Shown here: positions 41,042 through 49,894 of the stretch, piece after piece | Numbering within the stretch: position 1 is the first letter of the stretch | How the letters are laid out: every line of letters begins with the position of its first letter | Assembly (NCBI RefSeq): GCF_039523615.1 | Contig: NZ_BAAAFQ010000004.1 | Coordinates: 1 to 64,000, forward strand | DNA length: 64,000 nt | Source: Psychrosphaera haliotis | GTDB lineage: Bacteria; Pseudomonadota; Gammaproteobacteria; Enterobacterales; Alteromonadaceae | Direction of reading: 5' to 3' | Made by a program: the position numbers and the translations under genes | The notes under the pieces: generated by a model | What the model was told of the DNA's origin: nothing | The model's database searches: none | Seen by the model: only the letters and a program-made list of their open reading frames with translations

Positions 41042-42874
41042 TTAATCCTTGTCATGCAAGAACGCATGCAAGTCTTCTGCTAATTGTTTACTAATACCAG
41101 GAACTTTAGCAAAGTCTTCTGCTTTGGCTGCCATAACGCCTTGTAGACCACCAAAGTTTTTAAGCAGAGCTTGTCGTCGTTTTGCACCTACTCCAGGCAT
41201 ATCTTGCAAAACAGACTGCGTTTTTGCTTTATTGCGCTTATTTCTATGGCCTGTTATTGCGAATCTGTGAGACTCGTCTCGGATATGTTGAATCAAATGC
41301 AGGGCCAAGGAGGTTGGTGGTAAATCAATTTCTATTTCACCACCATTTAAATACAAAATTTCTAATCCTGCCTTTCTGCCCTCTCCTTTTGCAATACCTG
41401 CAATAATTGGAGACTTTTCTAAAGGCCAGTCAGAAAAAAATGCTTCCGCTTTATTCAGTTGCCCTTTGCCACCATCGATAAACAATACATCAGGTACATT
41501 TTCAGCGGATTCTACGTTCTTGTATCGCTTATTAAGCGCAAACTCCATGGCACCATAGTCATCGCCACCCTTTACGCCTTTAACGTTATAGCGACGATAA
41601 GCCGACTTAGTTGGACCTTCTGGACCAAAAACAACACAAGACGCTATAGGATACTCACCAAATGTGTGACTAATATCAAAACATTCCATCCTTTCGATTT
41701 TAGGCACTTTAAGTACTTCGCATAACTCTTTGTACTTGCTACTTATCGCACGGCCATCTGATAACTTAGTCGCTAAATCAATATCCGCGTTTTTTTGTGC
41801 CAGTTGGTAATACTTAAACTTTTCACCTCGTTGAGGTTTAACCAACTCTACCTTTGCACTTCGTACTTGGCCAATCGCAGCTGCCAGCTCTTCAAGCTCT
41901 TCTGTTTCTGGCGGGACAATGATGGTTTTAGGTATATTTTGGCCACCAACACCGTTTAAGTAAAACTGACTAATAAACGAAGTGACAATTTCGCTTGGCT
42001 CTGAATTTGCTGGAACTGTTGGAGAAAAGTTTTTACTGCCTAATACTTTTTGGTCTCGAATATACAAAACATGCATTGAGGCTAAGCCTTTATCACTAGA
42101 GAAGGCTAAAACGTCTATTTCATCAATAGTACCGCTTACATTTTGTTGCTCTGTAACTTTACGCAGTGCGAATATTTGATCTCGGTAAAAACCGGCATCT
42201 TCAAAATGAAGCTTTTCGCTAGCAACTTCCATTTTATTTATCAGCAAGTCGATAACATCTTGGCTTTTACCAGTAAGAAACTTTTTAACCAACTCAACTT
42301 GCTCTTGATACTGCTCGTCCGTAACAAAACCTTCCACACAAGGTGCGGAACACCTTTTTAATTGATGCTGAAGGCATGGACGACTTCGAACTTTATAAAA
42401 CCCATCTTCACATTGCCTAACAGGAAATATTTTTTGCATGATCCTTAAGCTTTGCCAAACTGCACCGGCGCTAGGAAACGGCCCAAAGTAGTGGCCTTTA
42501 TTTCGCTTTTTACCACGATGCATAGTGAGTCTTGGATGCTTGTGATCAGTAATTAAAATGTAAGGATAAGATTTATCATCACGCAAAAGAATATTGTATT
42601 TGGGGAGATACTCTTTTATTAGATTGTTTTCTAGAATTAACGCTTCTGTTTCAGTTTCTGTAACGGTAACTTCAATATTACAAATCTGAGCCACCAGCGC
42701 TTGCGTTTTAACACTGGATACGTTCTTCTGAAAATAGCTAGATAAACGGTTTTTTAGGTTTTTTGCTTTACCAACATAAATAACCGTCGCACCAGCGTCA
42801 AACATACGATAGACGCCAGGCTCAGTGGTTACATGTTTTAAAAACTTAGAAGAGTCGAATTTGTCGGCAGACAT
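41042..42874 (-). CDS. uvrC: excinuclease ABC subunit C
   Basis: 610 residues, full length. N-terminal GIY-YIG nuclease: EPGVYRMFDAGATVIYVGKAKNLKNRLSSYF, 3' incision. UVR motif near 205 (LINKMEVASEKLHFEDAGFYRDQI) binds UvrB. UvrC RNase H-like domain with IERMECFDISHTFGEYPIASCVVF and the DVLFIDGGKGQLNKA block, for 5' incision. Two helix-hairpin-helix motifs at the end (LQDMPGVGAKRRQALLKNFGG, AKVPGISKQLAEDL). Nine bases after uvrY, so cotranscribed. Confidence 0.97.
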   Translation of the reverse strand: MSADKFDSSKFLKHVTTEPGVYRMFDAGATVIYVGKAKNLKNRLSSYFQKNVSSVKTQALVAQICNIEVTVTETETEALILENNLIKEYLPKYNILLRDDKSYPYILITDHKHPRLTMHRGKKRNKGHYFGPFPSAGAVWQSLRIMQKIFPVRQCEDGFYKVRSRPCLQHQLKRCSAPCVEGFVTDEQYQEQVELVKKFLTGKSQDVIDLLINKMEVASEKLHFEDAGFYRDQIFALRKVTEQQNVSGTIDEIDVLAFSSDKGLASMHVLYIRDQKVLGSKNFSPTVPANSEPSEIVTSFISQFYLNGVGGQNIPKTIIVPPETEELEELAAAIGQVRSAKVELVKPQRGEKFKYYQLAQKNADIDLATKLSDGRAISSKYKELCEVLKVPKIERMECFDISHTFGEYPIASCVVFGPEGPTKSAYRRYNVKGVKGGDDYGAMEFALNKRYKNVESAENVPDVLFIDGGKGQLNKAEAFFSDWPLEKSPIIAGIAKGEGRKAGLEILYLNGGEIEIDLPPTSLALHLIQHIRDESHRFAITGHRNKRNKAKTQSVLQDMPGVGAKRRQALLKNFGGLQGVMAAKAEDFAKVPGISKQLAEDLHAFLHDKD

Positions 42875-42883
42875 AATTTAGAA

Positions 42884-43531
42884 TTACAGTTTTTCCATAT
42901 CAAGCATGCCGTGACGAATAGCAAGATGAGTCAACTCAACGTCGTTACAGACATTCAGCTTTTCAAACATTCTATAACGATAACTATTAACCGTTTTTGA
43001 GCTTAAATTAAGTTGAGTGGCAATATCTTGTACTTTCTCACCTTTGGTGATCATCATCATGATTTGAAGTTCACGCTCACTGAGAGCATCAAAAGGTTTA
43101 TCTGAATCAACACCATTAAATTGGCTTAACGCCATTTGTTGGGCTATTTCGGCAGAAATAAATCGTTGGCCAACATTAACCTGTTTTATAGCATTAACAA
43201 GATCATCCGGAGAAGTCGTTTTAGCTAAAAAACCTTGAGCACCATTCTGCATTACCTTTGTTGGGAAAGGGTCTTCTGCATACATGGTTAAAATAATCAC
43301 TTTTACGTCGGGACAGTAGCGAGAAATCTTCTTTGTCGCCTCAATACCACCTATGCCTGGCATGTTCATGTCCATCAATACGATATCAGGCTCATTAGAA
43401 CGACAAAACTGAAACGCAGCTTCGCCTGATTCTTCTTCACCAATCACTTTCATGCCGCGTACGTCTTCTAATATACGTCTGATACCAGTACGAACTAACT
43501 CGTGATCATCAACTAATAATATGTTGATCAA
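42884..43531 (-). CDS. uvrY: response regulator of the GacA/UvrY type
   Basis: 215 residues. Receiver domain: LLVDDHELVRTGIRRIL, phosphoacceptor Asp54 in DIVLMDMNMPG, conserved Thr/Lys in VIILTMYAED and GFLAKTTS. LuxR-type helix-turn-helix: LSERELQIMMMITKGEKVQDIATQLNLSSKTVNSYRYRMFEKLNV. Paired with the BarA kinase in E. coli, it turns on csrB-type small RNAs and so controls carbon storage and motility. Directly upstream of uvrC as in E. coli. Confidence 0.95.
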   Translation of the reverse strand: MINILLVDDHELVRTGIRRILEDVRGMKVIGEEESGEAAFQFCRSNEPDIVLMDMNMPGIGGIEATKKISRYCPDVKVIILTMYAEDPFPTKVMQNGAQGFLAKTTSPDDLVNAIKQVNVGQRFISAEIAQQMALSQFNGVDSDKPFDALSERELQIMMMITKGEKVQDIATQLNLSSKTVNSYRYRMFEKLNVCNDVELTHLAIRHGMLDMEKL

Positions 43532-43651
43532 GGCCTTTCTCCTCAGTCACAAAATACCGCATTAAACTACCATAAACTCAAAGTAAGGCAATATAAATAT
43601 ACCGTCACTCTGGTTACTAAAAAAACGAATAAAAATATATTTATCAGTTGG

Positions 43652-44290
43652 TTAAGTTGCGTCAGCCTGCTGTTCTGGTGCCGCAGCCCAAAACTCTGGT
43701 AGCGCCCTGCAACGGTTTGTTACTTCCATTATGTTTGGAAATTGGCTCATATCAACATTAAAGCGCTCTGCGTTATACACTTGTGGAATCAAACAGATAT
43801 CGGCCCAGCTAATTTCATCACCATAACAAAACAGCCCTTTTGTCTTAGCCAAAGAAGCTTCAAGCGCTTTAAAACCGACAACAACCCAATGCTGATACCA
43901 CTGCTTTTTAATAGCGTCTTCTTGGTTTAACTCATTGCTTAAATAACTTAATACTCTAAGGTTATTTAGCGGATGAATGTCACAGGCAATATCGTAAGCT
44001 AACGCTTTTGCTTTTACATTGTCCTCTAGGCCTTTTGGCAAGAGAGCAACCTCAGGGTATTTTTGTTCTAGGTAATCTAATATCGCCATTGACTGGTTTA
44101 GTGACATCTCACCATCAACTAACGTTGGCACTAACTCATTAGGATTTAATTCTTTATAGCTTTGTGAGTGTTGCTGACCACCATCTTTAACTAAGTGTAT
44201 GCTAATTAATTCGCAGTCTATCTTCTTTAAATTTAAAGCGATTCTTACCCTGTATGCCGCTGATGATCGCCAGTATCCAAATAATTTCAT
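43652..44290 (-). CDS. maiA: maleylacetoacetate isomerase
   Basis: 212 residues of zeta-class glutathione S-transferase. KLFGYWRSSAAYRVRIALNLK has the SSxxxRVR glutathione motif; YKELNPNELVPTLVDGEMSLNQSMAILDYLEQKYP is the thioredoxin-fold end, and ADICLIPQVYNAERFNVDM is in the helical domain. Isomerises maleylacetoacetate to fumarylacetoacetate in tyrosine breakdown, in the cytoplasm. Two bases after tyrR, so cotranscribed. The other homogentisate-pathway genes (hpd, hmgA) are not in the window. Confidence 0.93.
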   Translation of the reverse strand: MKLFGYWRSSAAYRVRIALNLKKIDCELISIHLVKDGGQQHSQSYKELNPNELVPTLVDGEMSLNQSMAILDYLEQKYPEVALLPKGLEDNVKAKALAYDIACDIHPLNNLRVLSYLSNELNQEDAIKKQWYQHWVVVGFKALEASLAKTKGLFCYGDEISWADICLIPQVYNAERFNVDMSQFPNIMEVTNRCRALPEFWAAAPEQQADAT

Positions 44291-44292
44291 AG

Positions 44293-45858
44293 TTATACCT
44301 TCGTGCTTTTTTTATTAATGCCGTAATCACGTAGTTTGTTTGCAATGGCGGTATGGCTCAGGCCTAATTTTTTGGCTAATTGTCGTGAGCTTGGATAAGC
44401 CGGGTAAAGCTTTCTTAATAAACTTGCTTCAAATCGTTTTACGGCTTGATCTAAACTGCCCTCAAACCCTTCATCTAAATAACCAAATTCATTGCTGTAA
44501 CAAGGTAGTTCTAGGTCTTGTTGCTCTAATATGTCGTTCTCAGAAATGCTAATTGCACGATACAGGCTGTTTTCCAGTTGGCGCGTATTACCAGGCCAAG
44601 GGTAACCTTGAATATACTCAGAGCAATTTTTAGATAACGTAGGGGCGCGTTTGCCAAGCTCTGTGGCAAATTTCTGAATAAAGTGATTAGCGAGCGGGTT
44701 GATGTCCATTCTTCGTTCACGAAGTGGTGGAATGGTGATGCTCAAAACATTTAAGCGATAATACAAGTCTTCTCTAAACTCGCCCTCTTGCACCATATTT
44801 GATAAATCTTTTTGGGTAGAACAGATAACACGAACGTCTACTTTTACTTCTTGCTCTTCAGCTACTCTTCTAAAGGTGCCATCTTGTAAAAAACGAAGTA
44901 ACTTGGTTTGCATTTCAGATGACATTTCACTTACTTCATCTAAGAATACAGTGCCGCCATTAGCCTGCTCAAAAATACCTCTTTTACCTGATGTATCTTG
45001 TGTATCAAAAGCGTCTCCGCTAAATCCAAATAACTCTGACTCAGCGACGTTGTCAGGTAAAGATGCGCAGCTTAGTGCAATAAATGGATGTTCACTGCGA
45101 GCACTTGCGTCATGGCAGGCTCTAGCTAGAAGTTCTTTGCCAGTGCCTGTTTCGCCTTGTAATAATACTGGCGCATCAAGTTGAGACATTTTTTTCGCTT
45201 CACGAATGACTCTTCGCATACTTGTGCTATTTGCCAAAATATCATTAAACGACTCGTTGTTGTCATCTCTAAAGGCATTTATTTGTTGGCCTAAACGACT
45301 ATGAGATTTTAAGTTAACAACAGCGCCAGCTAACTGCACGTTGCCGTCTTCGTCGGTCACGTTAATAGGGAGAATATCTGTTACAAACTCTTCATTATTG
45401 CCGGTAAGCTTTAATGTTTGGCCGGTTACTTCTTTAGCATCAAGCCATTTTACAAAGTTAAACCCTTTTAGAATACTTTGAATTGGCTGACCAATAATGT
45501 CTGATTCAGATACGCCAAGATCCACCAACGAAGCTTGGTTTGCAGTTACAATTTGACCTTTGCTATCTATTGAAATAACGCCGTCAGGTAATATTCTTAA
45601 CAACGTCACCAATTCATTATGTTCGCGTTCATAAGGTAAAAAGTTAGTGGTTTTAACATCCGTGATGCCATCAACTCGTCGAATCGCGGCCATGACTTGT
45701 TGAAACGCTTCAAAGTCTATTTTTGGAAACGCGACATAAAGACACTTACTGACTTTATCAAACTCAATGCCTCGCAAATCAATATCGTGATCAACGAGAA
45801 TATTAAGTACTTCTTTCGCTAAGCCCATTCGGTCTTGGCAGGCAATTTGTAACCGCAT
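44293..45858 (-). CDS. tyrR: transcription regulator TyrR
   Basis: 521 residues from the ATG giving MRLQIACQDRMGLAKEVL, which fits the E. coli start; a longer frame to 45936 is unlikely. ACT domain (1-75), PAS domain (about 80-180), AAA+ domain with Walker A LQGETGTGKELLAR and Walker B GGTVFLDEVSEMS; instead of GAFTGA it has SGDAF, as TyrR does not activate sigma54. C-terminal Fis-like HTH: PSSRQLAKKLGLSHTAIANKL. Binds TGTAAA-N6-TTTACA boxes with tyrosine or phenylalanine; a perfect box lies before megL at 48185. Confidence 0.95.
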   Translation of the reverse strand: MRLQIACQDRMGLAKEVLNILVDHDIDLRGIEFDKVSKCLYVAFPKIDFEAFQQVMAAIRRVDGITDVKTTNFLPYEREHNELVTLLRILPDGVISIDSKGQIVTANQASLVDLGVSESDIIGQPIQSILKGFNFVKWLDAKEVTGQTLKLTGNNEEFVTDILPINVTDEDGNVQLAGAVVNLKSHSRLGQQINAFRDDNNESFNDILANSTSMRRVIREAKKMSQLDAPVLLQGETGTGKELLARACHDASARSEHPFIALSCASLPDNVAESELFGFSGDAFDTQDTSGKRGIFEQANGGTVFLDEVSEMSSEMQTKLLRFLQDGTFRRVAEEQEVKVDVRVICSTQKDLSNMVQEGEFREDLYYRLNVLSITIPPLRERRMDINPLANHFIQKFATELGKRAPTLSKNCSEYIQGYPWPGNTRQLENSLYRAISISENDILEQQDLELPCYSNEFGYLDEGFEGSLDQAVKRFEASLLRKLYPAYPSSRQLAKKLGLSHTAIANKLRDYGINKKSTKV

Positions 45859-45956
45859 CATTGCTCCGAGTATGAAAACTGAAAGTGTTCTTGTAAGTTT
45901 GCAATTGTAAATACAAAAGCGCCACGTTGGCAACAATTATTTACACCTTGATGGAT

Positions 45957-45982
45957 CAAAAAAGGCACAATCAAGTGCCTCT
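45957..45982 (-). terminator. rho-independent terminator after phhA
   Basis: On the minus strand AGGCACTTGATTGTGCCT, a six-base stem with six-base loop, then TTTTTT. Separates megL-phhA from tyrR. Confidence 0.85.
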
Positions 45983-46028
45983 TTAAATAGTAATTTAAAC
46001 GTTTGTTTTATAAACGCGTATTACACTG

Positions 46029-46823
46029 TTAAGCAACGTTTTTTGGCGGAAAAGTAGGTGGATATAAACCTAATTTCATCGCATCTCTCACCATGCCCAT
46101 CAAGTCCATTTGAGATATTTCAAATAATTGCTCGATGCCGTCAATGACATAATATTTAGGTTGCATAATGTCTATACGGTAAGGCGTTCTAAATGCATCA
46201 ATAACATTCATAGTGTTACGCTCAGGAATATCTGAATTAAAGGCGTACTCCGTTTCACCTGGTGAGGATAAAATACCACCACCATAGATGCGAAGTTCGT
46301 CGTTTTGTTTCATCAAACCAAATTCTACAGTAAACCAATATAGGCGAGCTAAATAAACGCGTTCTTCTTTGGTCGCAGCTAAACCTAACTTACCGTAAGT
46401 ATGAGTAAACTCAGAAAATGCAGGGTTTGTTAACATTGCACAGTGACCAAATATTTCATGAAAAATATCAGGCTCTTGCAAATAATCAAAGTGCTCTCTG
46501 CGTCTTATAAACGAAGCCGTTGGGAATTTCTTTTCTGCTAATAATTTAAAAAACGACTCAAAGTTTATTAATGCAGGAACTTCCGCACACTGCCAACCGG
46601 TTGTATCCAGCAAAACTTCACTTATTTCGCCAAGTTGCGGTACTCGATCTTTTGGCATGTCGAGTTTCTCTAGGCCTTCAAAGTACTCATCACAAGCCTT
46701 GCCTTTAATTACGTCTAGTTGGCGTTCGATCAATTCGCTCCAAACTTGGTTTTCATCGTCACTCCAATGAATAATACCATTTGCGTCAGACTGCTTTGAA
46801 CTGTATGTCGACTGTTTAGCCAT
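46029..46823 (-). CDS. phhA: phenylalanine 4-monooxygenase
   Basis: 264 residues, the size of the bacterial monomeric enzyme. REHFDYLQEPDIFHEIFGHCAMLTNPAF has the two iron His (in DIFHEIFGH) and the pterin-site residues; ARLYWFTVEFGL has the third ligand Glu; GGGILSSPGETEYAF is also conserved. Hydroxylates phenylalanine to tyrosine with tetrahydropterin and oxygen, in the cytoplasm. Six bases after megL; expected to be induced through TyrR, as in Pseudomonas phh. A phhB dehydratase gene is not visible. Confidence 0.95.
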   Translation of the reverse strand: MAKQSTYSSKQSDANGIIHWSDDENQVWSELIERQLDVIKGKACDEYFEGLEKLDMPKDRVPQLGEISEVLLDTTGWQCAEVPALINFESFFKLLAEKKFPTASFIRRREHFDYLQEPDIFHEIFGHCAMLTNPAFSEFTHTYGKLGLAATKEERVYLARLYWFTVEFGLMKQNDELRIYGGGILSSPGETEYAFNSDIPERNTMNVIDAFRTPYRIDIMQPKYYVIDGIEQLFEISQMDLMGMVRDAMKLGLYPPTFPPKNVA

Positions 46824-46829
46824 GTTGCC

Positions 46830-48074
46830 TTACCTCCAGCTTACTGCTGTACTTACTGAATCTGATCTTAATGCAAGTATATAGTCAAACGCTTGCTTTA
46901 GATCAGCTATTAAATCATTTACATTTTCCAGACCTACCGATATACGAATAAGTCCATCGCTAATTCCGGCTGATAAACGTTCTTCCGGAGTATACGGCGA
47001 GTGTGTCATTGACGCAGGGTGCTGAATTAATGACTCAGCGTCACCTAAACTCACCGCAATAGAAAATAACTGCATTGCATCTATGAACGCTTGTCCTTCT
47101 TCAATTGAGGCTTCTAATTCAAAACCAACAACGCCACCTGCCCCTTTCATTTGTTTACCAATAAATTGGTGACCTTGGTGTGATGGTAAACCAGGGTAAT
47201 AGACTTTTGAAACCAACGGATGCATTTCTAAATACTCTGCAACGGTTTGAGCTGACTCACAATGCCTAGCCATTCTAACAGAAAGTGTTTTTAATCCACG
47301 TAGAATTAACCACGCATCATGTGGACTCATCGTGCCGCCAACGTCTTTTAGGATAGTTAACTTGATAGTTTCTATCTTTTCTGCCGAAGAAACGATTATT
47401 CCAGCAATGACATCACCGTGGCCATTTAGGTATTTTGTGGCGCTATGAATAACGATATCAATGCCAAAATCAGCCGGGCACTGTAACAGCGGAGACATGA
47501 ACGTATTGTCGATAACGGATATTAAATTATGTTTCTGACAAAAATTACCGAACATTTCTAAATCAAGTACCCTGAGATTTGGGTTAATTGGTGTCTCAGC
47601 AAATACCATCTTTGTATTTGGCTTTAGCGCTTGATTAAACTCTTCGATGTTGTCCATATCAATAAAGGTCACTTCAATGCCCCACTTAGGCAACTGATGA
47701 TTTAGTAACGCAAATGAACAGCCATAAATAGCCTTACAGGCAATGATGTGATCGCCCGCTTCTAAAAAGCTCAATAACGCACCTGAAACAGCGGCCATTC
47801 CGGTTGCGGTCGCTGCGGCGTCTTCCATTTTCTCTAGCGCAGCCATTTTTACTTCAAGCTCACGGGTTGTAGGGTTGCCTAATCGAGTATAAATATATCC
47901 AGGCTCTTCACCTGCGAATCTCGCAGCACCTTGCGCTGCATTTTCAAATACAAAGGTAGACGTTTGAAATAATGGACTGGTTAATGCGCCGTGATAGGCT
48001 CCTTTTTCTTTGCCCGCGTGGATGCAAAGTGTGTCTGGATGTGGAGCTTTATTCTTGTTGTTATTAATATTCAT
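46830..48074 (-). CDS. megL: methionine gamma-lyase (PLP enzyme)
   Basis: 414 residues. Cys/Met metabolism PLP family: YTRLGNPTTRELEVKMAALE near 60-80; IIACKAIYGCSFALL contains the active-site Tyr and the Cys (YGCSF) that marks methionine gamma-lyase rather than cystathionine gamma-lyase; VIHSATKYLNGHGDVIAG has the PLP Lys. Ends with SLGDAESLIQHPASMTHSPYTPEER and LIRISVGLENV. Releases methanethiol, ammonia and 2-oxobutyrate from methionine. First gene of an operon with phhA. Confidence 0.85.
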   Translation of the reverse strand: MNINNNKNKAPHPDTLCIHAGKEKGAYHGALTSPLFQTSTFVFENAAQGAARFAGEEPGYIYTRLGNPTTRELEVKMAALEKMEDAAATATGMAAVSGALLSFLEAGDHIIACKAIYGCSFALLNHQLPKWGIEVTFIDMDNIEEFNQALKPNTKMVFAETPINPNLRVLDLEMFGNFCQKHNLISVIDNTFMSPLLQCPADFGIDIVIHSATKYLNGHGDVIAGIIVSSAEKIETIKLTILKDVGGTMSPHDAWLILRGLKTLSVRMARHCESAQTVAEYLEMHPLVSKVYYPGLPSHQGHQFIGKQMKGAGGVVGFELEASIEEGQAFIDAMQLFSIAVSLGDAESLIQHPASMTHSPYTPEERLSAGISDGLIRISVGLENVNDLIADLKQAFDYILALRSDSVSTAVSWR

Positions 48075-48184
48075 AAAGTACTCTTCTTAAAAGGCATGAC
48101 ATTACTAATGAGTCATTTGAGAGAGACTTTGCATAAATTTTGTTAGAGTTAATAATCTAAATGTACTATTAAGTGCAAACCGAA

Positions 48185-48202
48185 TGTAAATCAAAATTTA
48201 CA
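48185..48202. promoter_or_regulatory. TyrR box upstream of megL-phhA
   Basis: TGTAAA TCAAAA TTTACA, a perfect match to the strong TyrR box TGTAAA-N6-TTTACA, 110 bases before the megL start. tyrR itself is in this cluster. It predicts control of methionine/phenylalanine breakdown by aromatic amino acids through TyrR. Confidence 0.85.
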
Positions 48203-48225
48203 TTCCAGACAACAGCAACAAACAG

Positions 48226-48250
48226 CAAAAAGCCGCATTTAAGCGGCTTT
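48226..48250 (-). terminator. rho-independent terminator after the psp operon
   Basis: On the minus strand AAAGCCGCTTAAATGCGGCTTTTT, eight-base stem with six-base loop and T run, 40 bases after pspC. Confidence 0.85.
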
Positions 48251-48288
48251 AGAAATTAAAGAACAATATGTAAATAGTAGGTATTTAT

Positions 48289-48726
48289 TTAAAGTTTATT
48301 AATTTCACGTTTTAACGTGTATTCGTTCGACGTAACGTAGGTTTCCATTCCTCTAATACGCGCTTCAATGCCATCAAACTGTCTTTTAATATCTCTAAAC
48401 GCTTTCACTGGTGGTTCTCCAGCCTGATATACATTGCGTTTTACATGAACAGCTTGGTCAATTTCCTGCTCAAAAGTAGCCCACGGCTTGGTTTGTGAGG
48501 AAAAGCTCCCTTTTGTTGGACTTTCTGTTACATCCTTATCCAAAATAAACCAAGCGGCGATATAAGCGACGATAAAAAAGCCGCCTGAAAAGATAATGCC
48601 ACTGAACCAAATAACTCTTATTAGCCAAGTTTCAATTCCTGAGAACTCGGCCAAACCGGCACACACGCCTGCTACTTTGCCTTTACTCGGTATACGTTGT
48701 AACTTTTTAGTTGTTTGCTTTGTCAT
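48289..48726 (-). CDS. pspC: phage shock protein C
   Basis: 145 residues from the ATG giving MTKQTTKKLQRIPSKGKVAG, which has AGAGG upstream; a five-codon extension is less likely. PspC domain: GKVAGVCAGLAEFSGIETWLIRVIWFSGIIFSGGFFIVAYIAAWFIL, with its membrane segment. The C-terminal half has a coiled coil (FRDIKRQFDGIEARIRGMETYV). Inner-membrane sensor that works with PspB to release PspF from PspA on envelope stress. Confidence 0.92.
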   Translation of the reverse strand: MTKQTTKKLQRIPSKGKVAGVCAGLAEFSGIETWLIRVIWFSGIIFSGGFFIVAYIAAWFILDKDVTESPTKGSFSSQTKPWATFEQEIDQAVHVKRNVYQAGEPPVKAFRDIKRQFDGIEARIRGMETYVTSNEYTLKREINKL

Positions 48727-48744
48727 AATAAACCTCTTCATCTT

Positions 48745-48984
48745 TTAACGAGGTTGTCCACGCCATCCTGGCGCTTCAACATCTAATATAGACTCTAGAG
48801 TTTTAACTCGCTCTCCCAACGACTCAGCCTTATGCGCTAAGTCGTATAGCTCTTGAATCTCTCTTTCGTTTAATCCTTGGCTAACTTGCTTTTTACTACG
48901 GTAATGCATAATCAACCAGATTGGCGCCACAAAAATCATGAATATAATTATAGGCGCTACTAAAATTCCTACTACATCGTCCAT
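48745..48984 (-). CDS. pspB: phage shock protein B
   Basis: 79 residues, usual length. One N-terminal membrane helix (VGILVAPIIIFMIFVAPIWLIMHY) followed by a coiled-coil cytoplasmic tail, SQGLNEREIQELYDLAHKAESLGERVKTLESIL with the family's DAP/EAPGWRG end (VEAPGWRG). Between pspA and pspC, with 23 and 18 bases of spacing. Confidence 0.93.
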   Translation of the reverse strand: MDDVVGILVAPIIIFMIFVAPIWLIMHYRSKKQVSQGLNEREIQELYDLAHKAESLGERVKTLESILDVEAPGWRGQPR

Positions 48985-49007
48985 ATTGTTCTCCTTGGCC
49001 TATTTAA

Positions 49008-49679
49008 TTAACTTTCTTTTTTGTTCGACTTTAATTTTGCTTTTAGTGCTTCAAGTTCACTATCCACTTTTTCTGATGACTCTAATTCAGCAAATTCATC
49101 CGCTAATGTTTTGTTGCCTAAGTCGTAAGACTCAGCTTCAGCTTCAATGCTATCAATTTTACGTTCGTACTGTTCAAATCGAGAAAGCGCATCATTCAGC
49201 TTGCCGTTACTTAGCTTGCTTTTCACATCTAATCTTGAAGAAGCTGTTTTACCGCGCATCAAAATTGTTTTCTGACGAGCTTTTGCATCTTCTAACTTAG
49301 CTTGTAATTGACCAATTTCATCTTGAAGACGGCTAACTTGATCATCAAGAGCAGACAAGTCTTTATCATAAGCTTCCACTTGCTCTTCGCTTTTTTGCTT
49401 TTCAGCTAACGCTTGACGCGCCAAGTCTTCTCTATCTTTAGAAAGCGCAAGCTCAGCTTTATTCTGCCAATCCGAAGCTTCTGCTTTTAATCGTTCAATA
49501 ATTCGAACCACATCTTTTTTATCCGCTAAGGTTCTTGCTGACGATGAACGAACCTCAACTAAAGTATCTTCCATTTCTTGAATAATTAAGCGAACCATTT
49601 TTTCTGGATCTTCCGCCTTATCAAGCAATGAATTAATGTTTGCATTCACAATATCCGCAAAGCGTGAAAAAATTCCCAT
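49008..49679 (-). CDS. pspA: phage shock protein A
   Basis: 223 residues from the ATG giving MGIFSRFADIVNANINSLLDKAEDPEKMVRL, the exact PspA start; an upstream extension to 49757 is an artefact. All helical, with ESCRT-III-like coiled coils (RLKAEASDWQNKAELALSKDREDLARQALAEKQ). Binds PspF and keeps it inactive; under membrane stress oligomerises on the inner membrane. First gene of pspABC, divergent from pspF. Confidence 0.95.
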   Translation of the reverse strand: MGIFSRFADIVNANINSLLDKAEDPEKMVRLIIQEMEDTLVEVRSSSARTLADKKDVVRIIERLKAEASDWQNKAELALSKDREDLARQALAEKQKSEEQVEAYDKDLSALDDQVSRLQDEIGQLQAKLEDAKARQKTILMRGKTASSRLDVKSKLSNGKLNDALSRFEQYERKIDSIEAEAESYDLGNKTLADEFAELESSEKVDSELEALKAKLKSNKKES

Positions 49680-49894
49680 AATACTTACCTCTATGTTGGT
49701 TGTTTGAACGTTCCCGTTCTGTAAACAGTAACCTAATGTCACGTTGCGATAATACATTCAGGTATCTTGCCAGTTTTTAAAAATAACTTAAACACCTGTT
49801 TTATATAAGTTTAATTTTTATTCAATCAGTTCTTTTAGTTTTGATGAATATAAAATACACTACTAATTAGTCATTTTAACCAACTGTTGAAACT

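Noticed and set aside
49757..49773. Sigma54 promoter for pspA
   Set aside because: TGGCAAGATACCTGAA on the minus strand has a good -24 half but the -12 half lacks GC, so it is only suggestive, although a sigma54 promoter is expected here.
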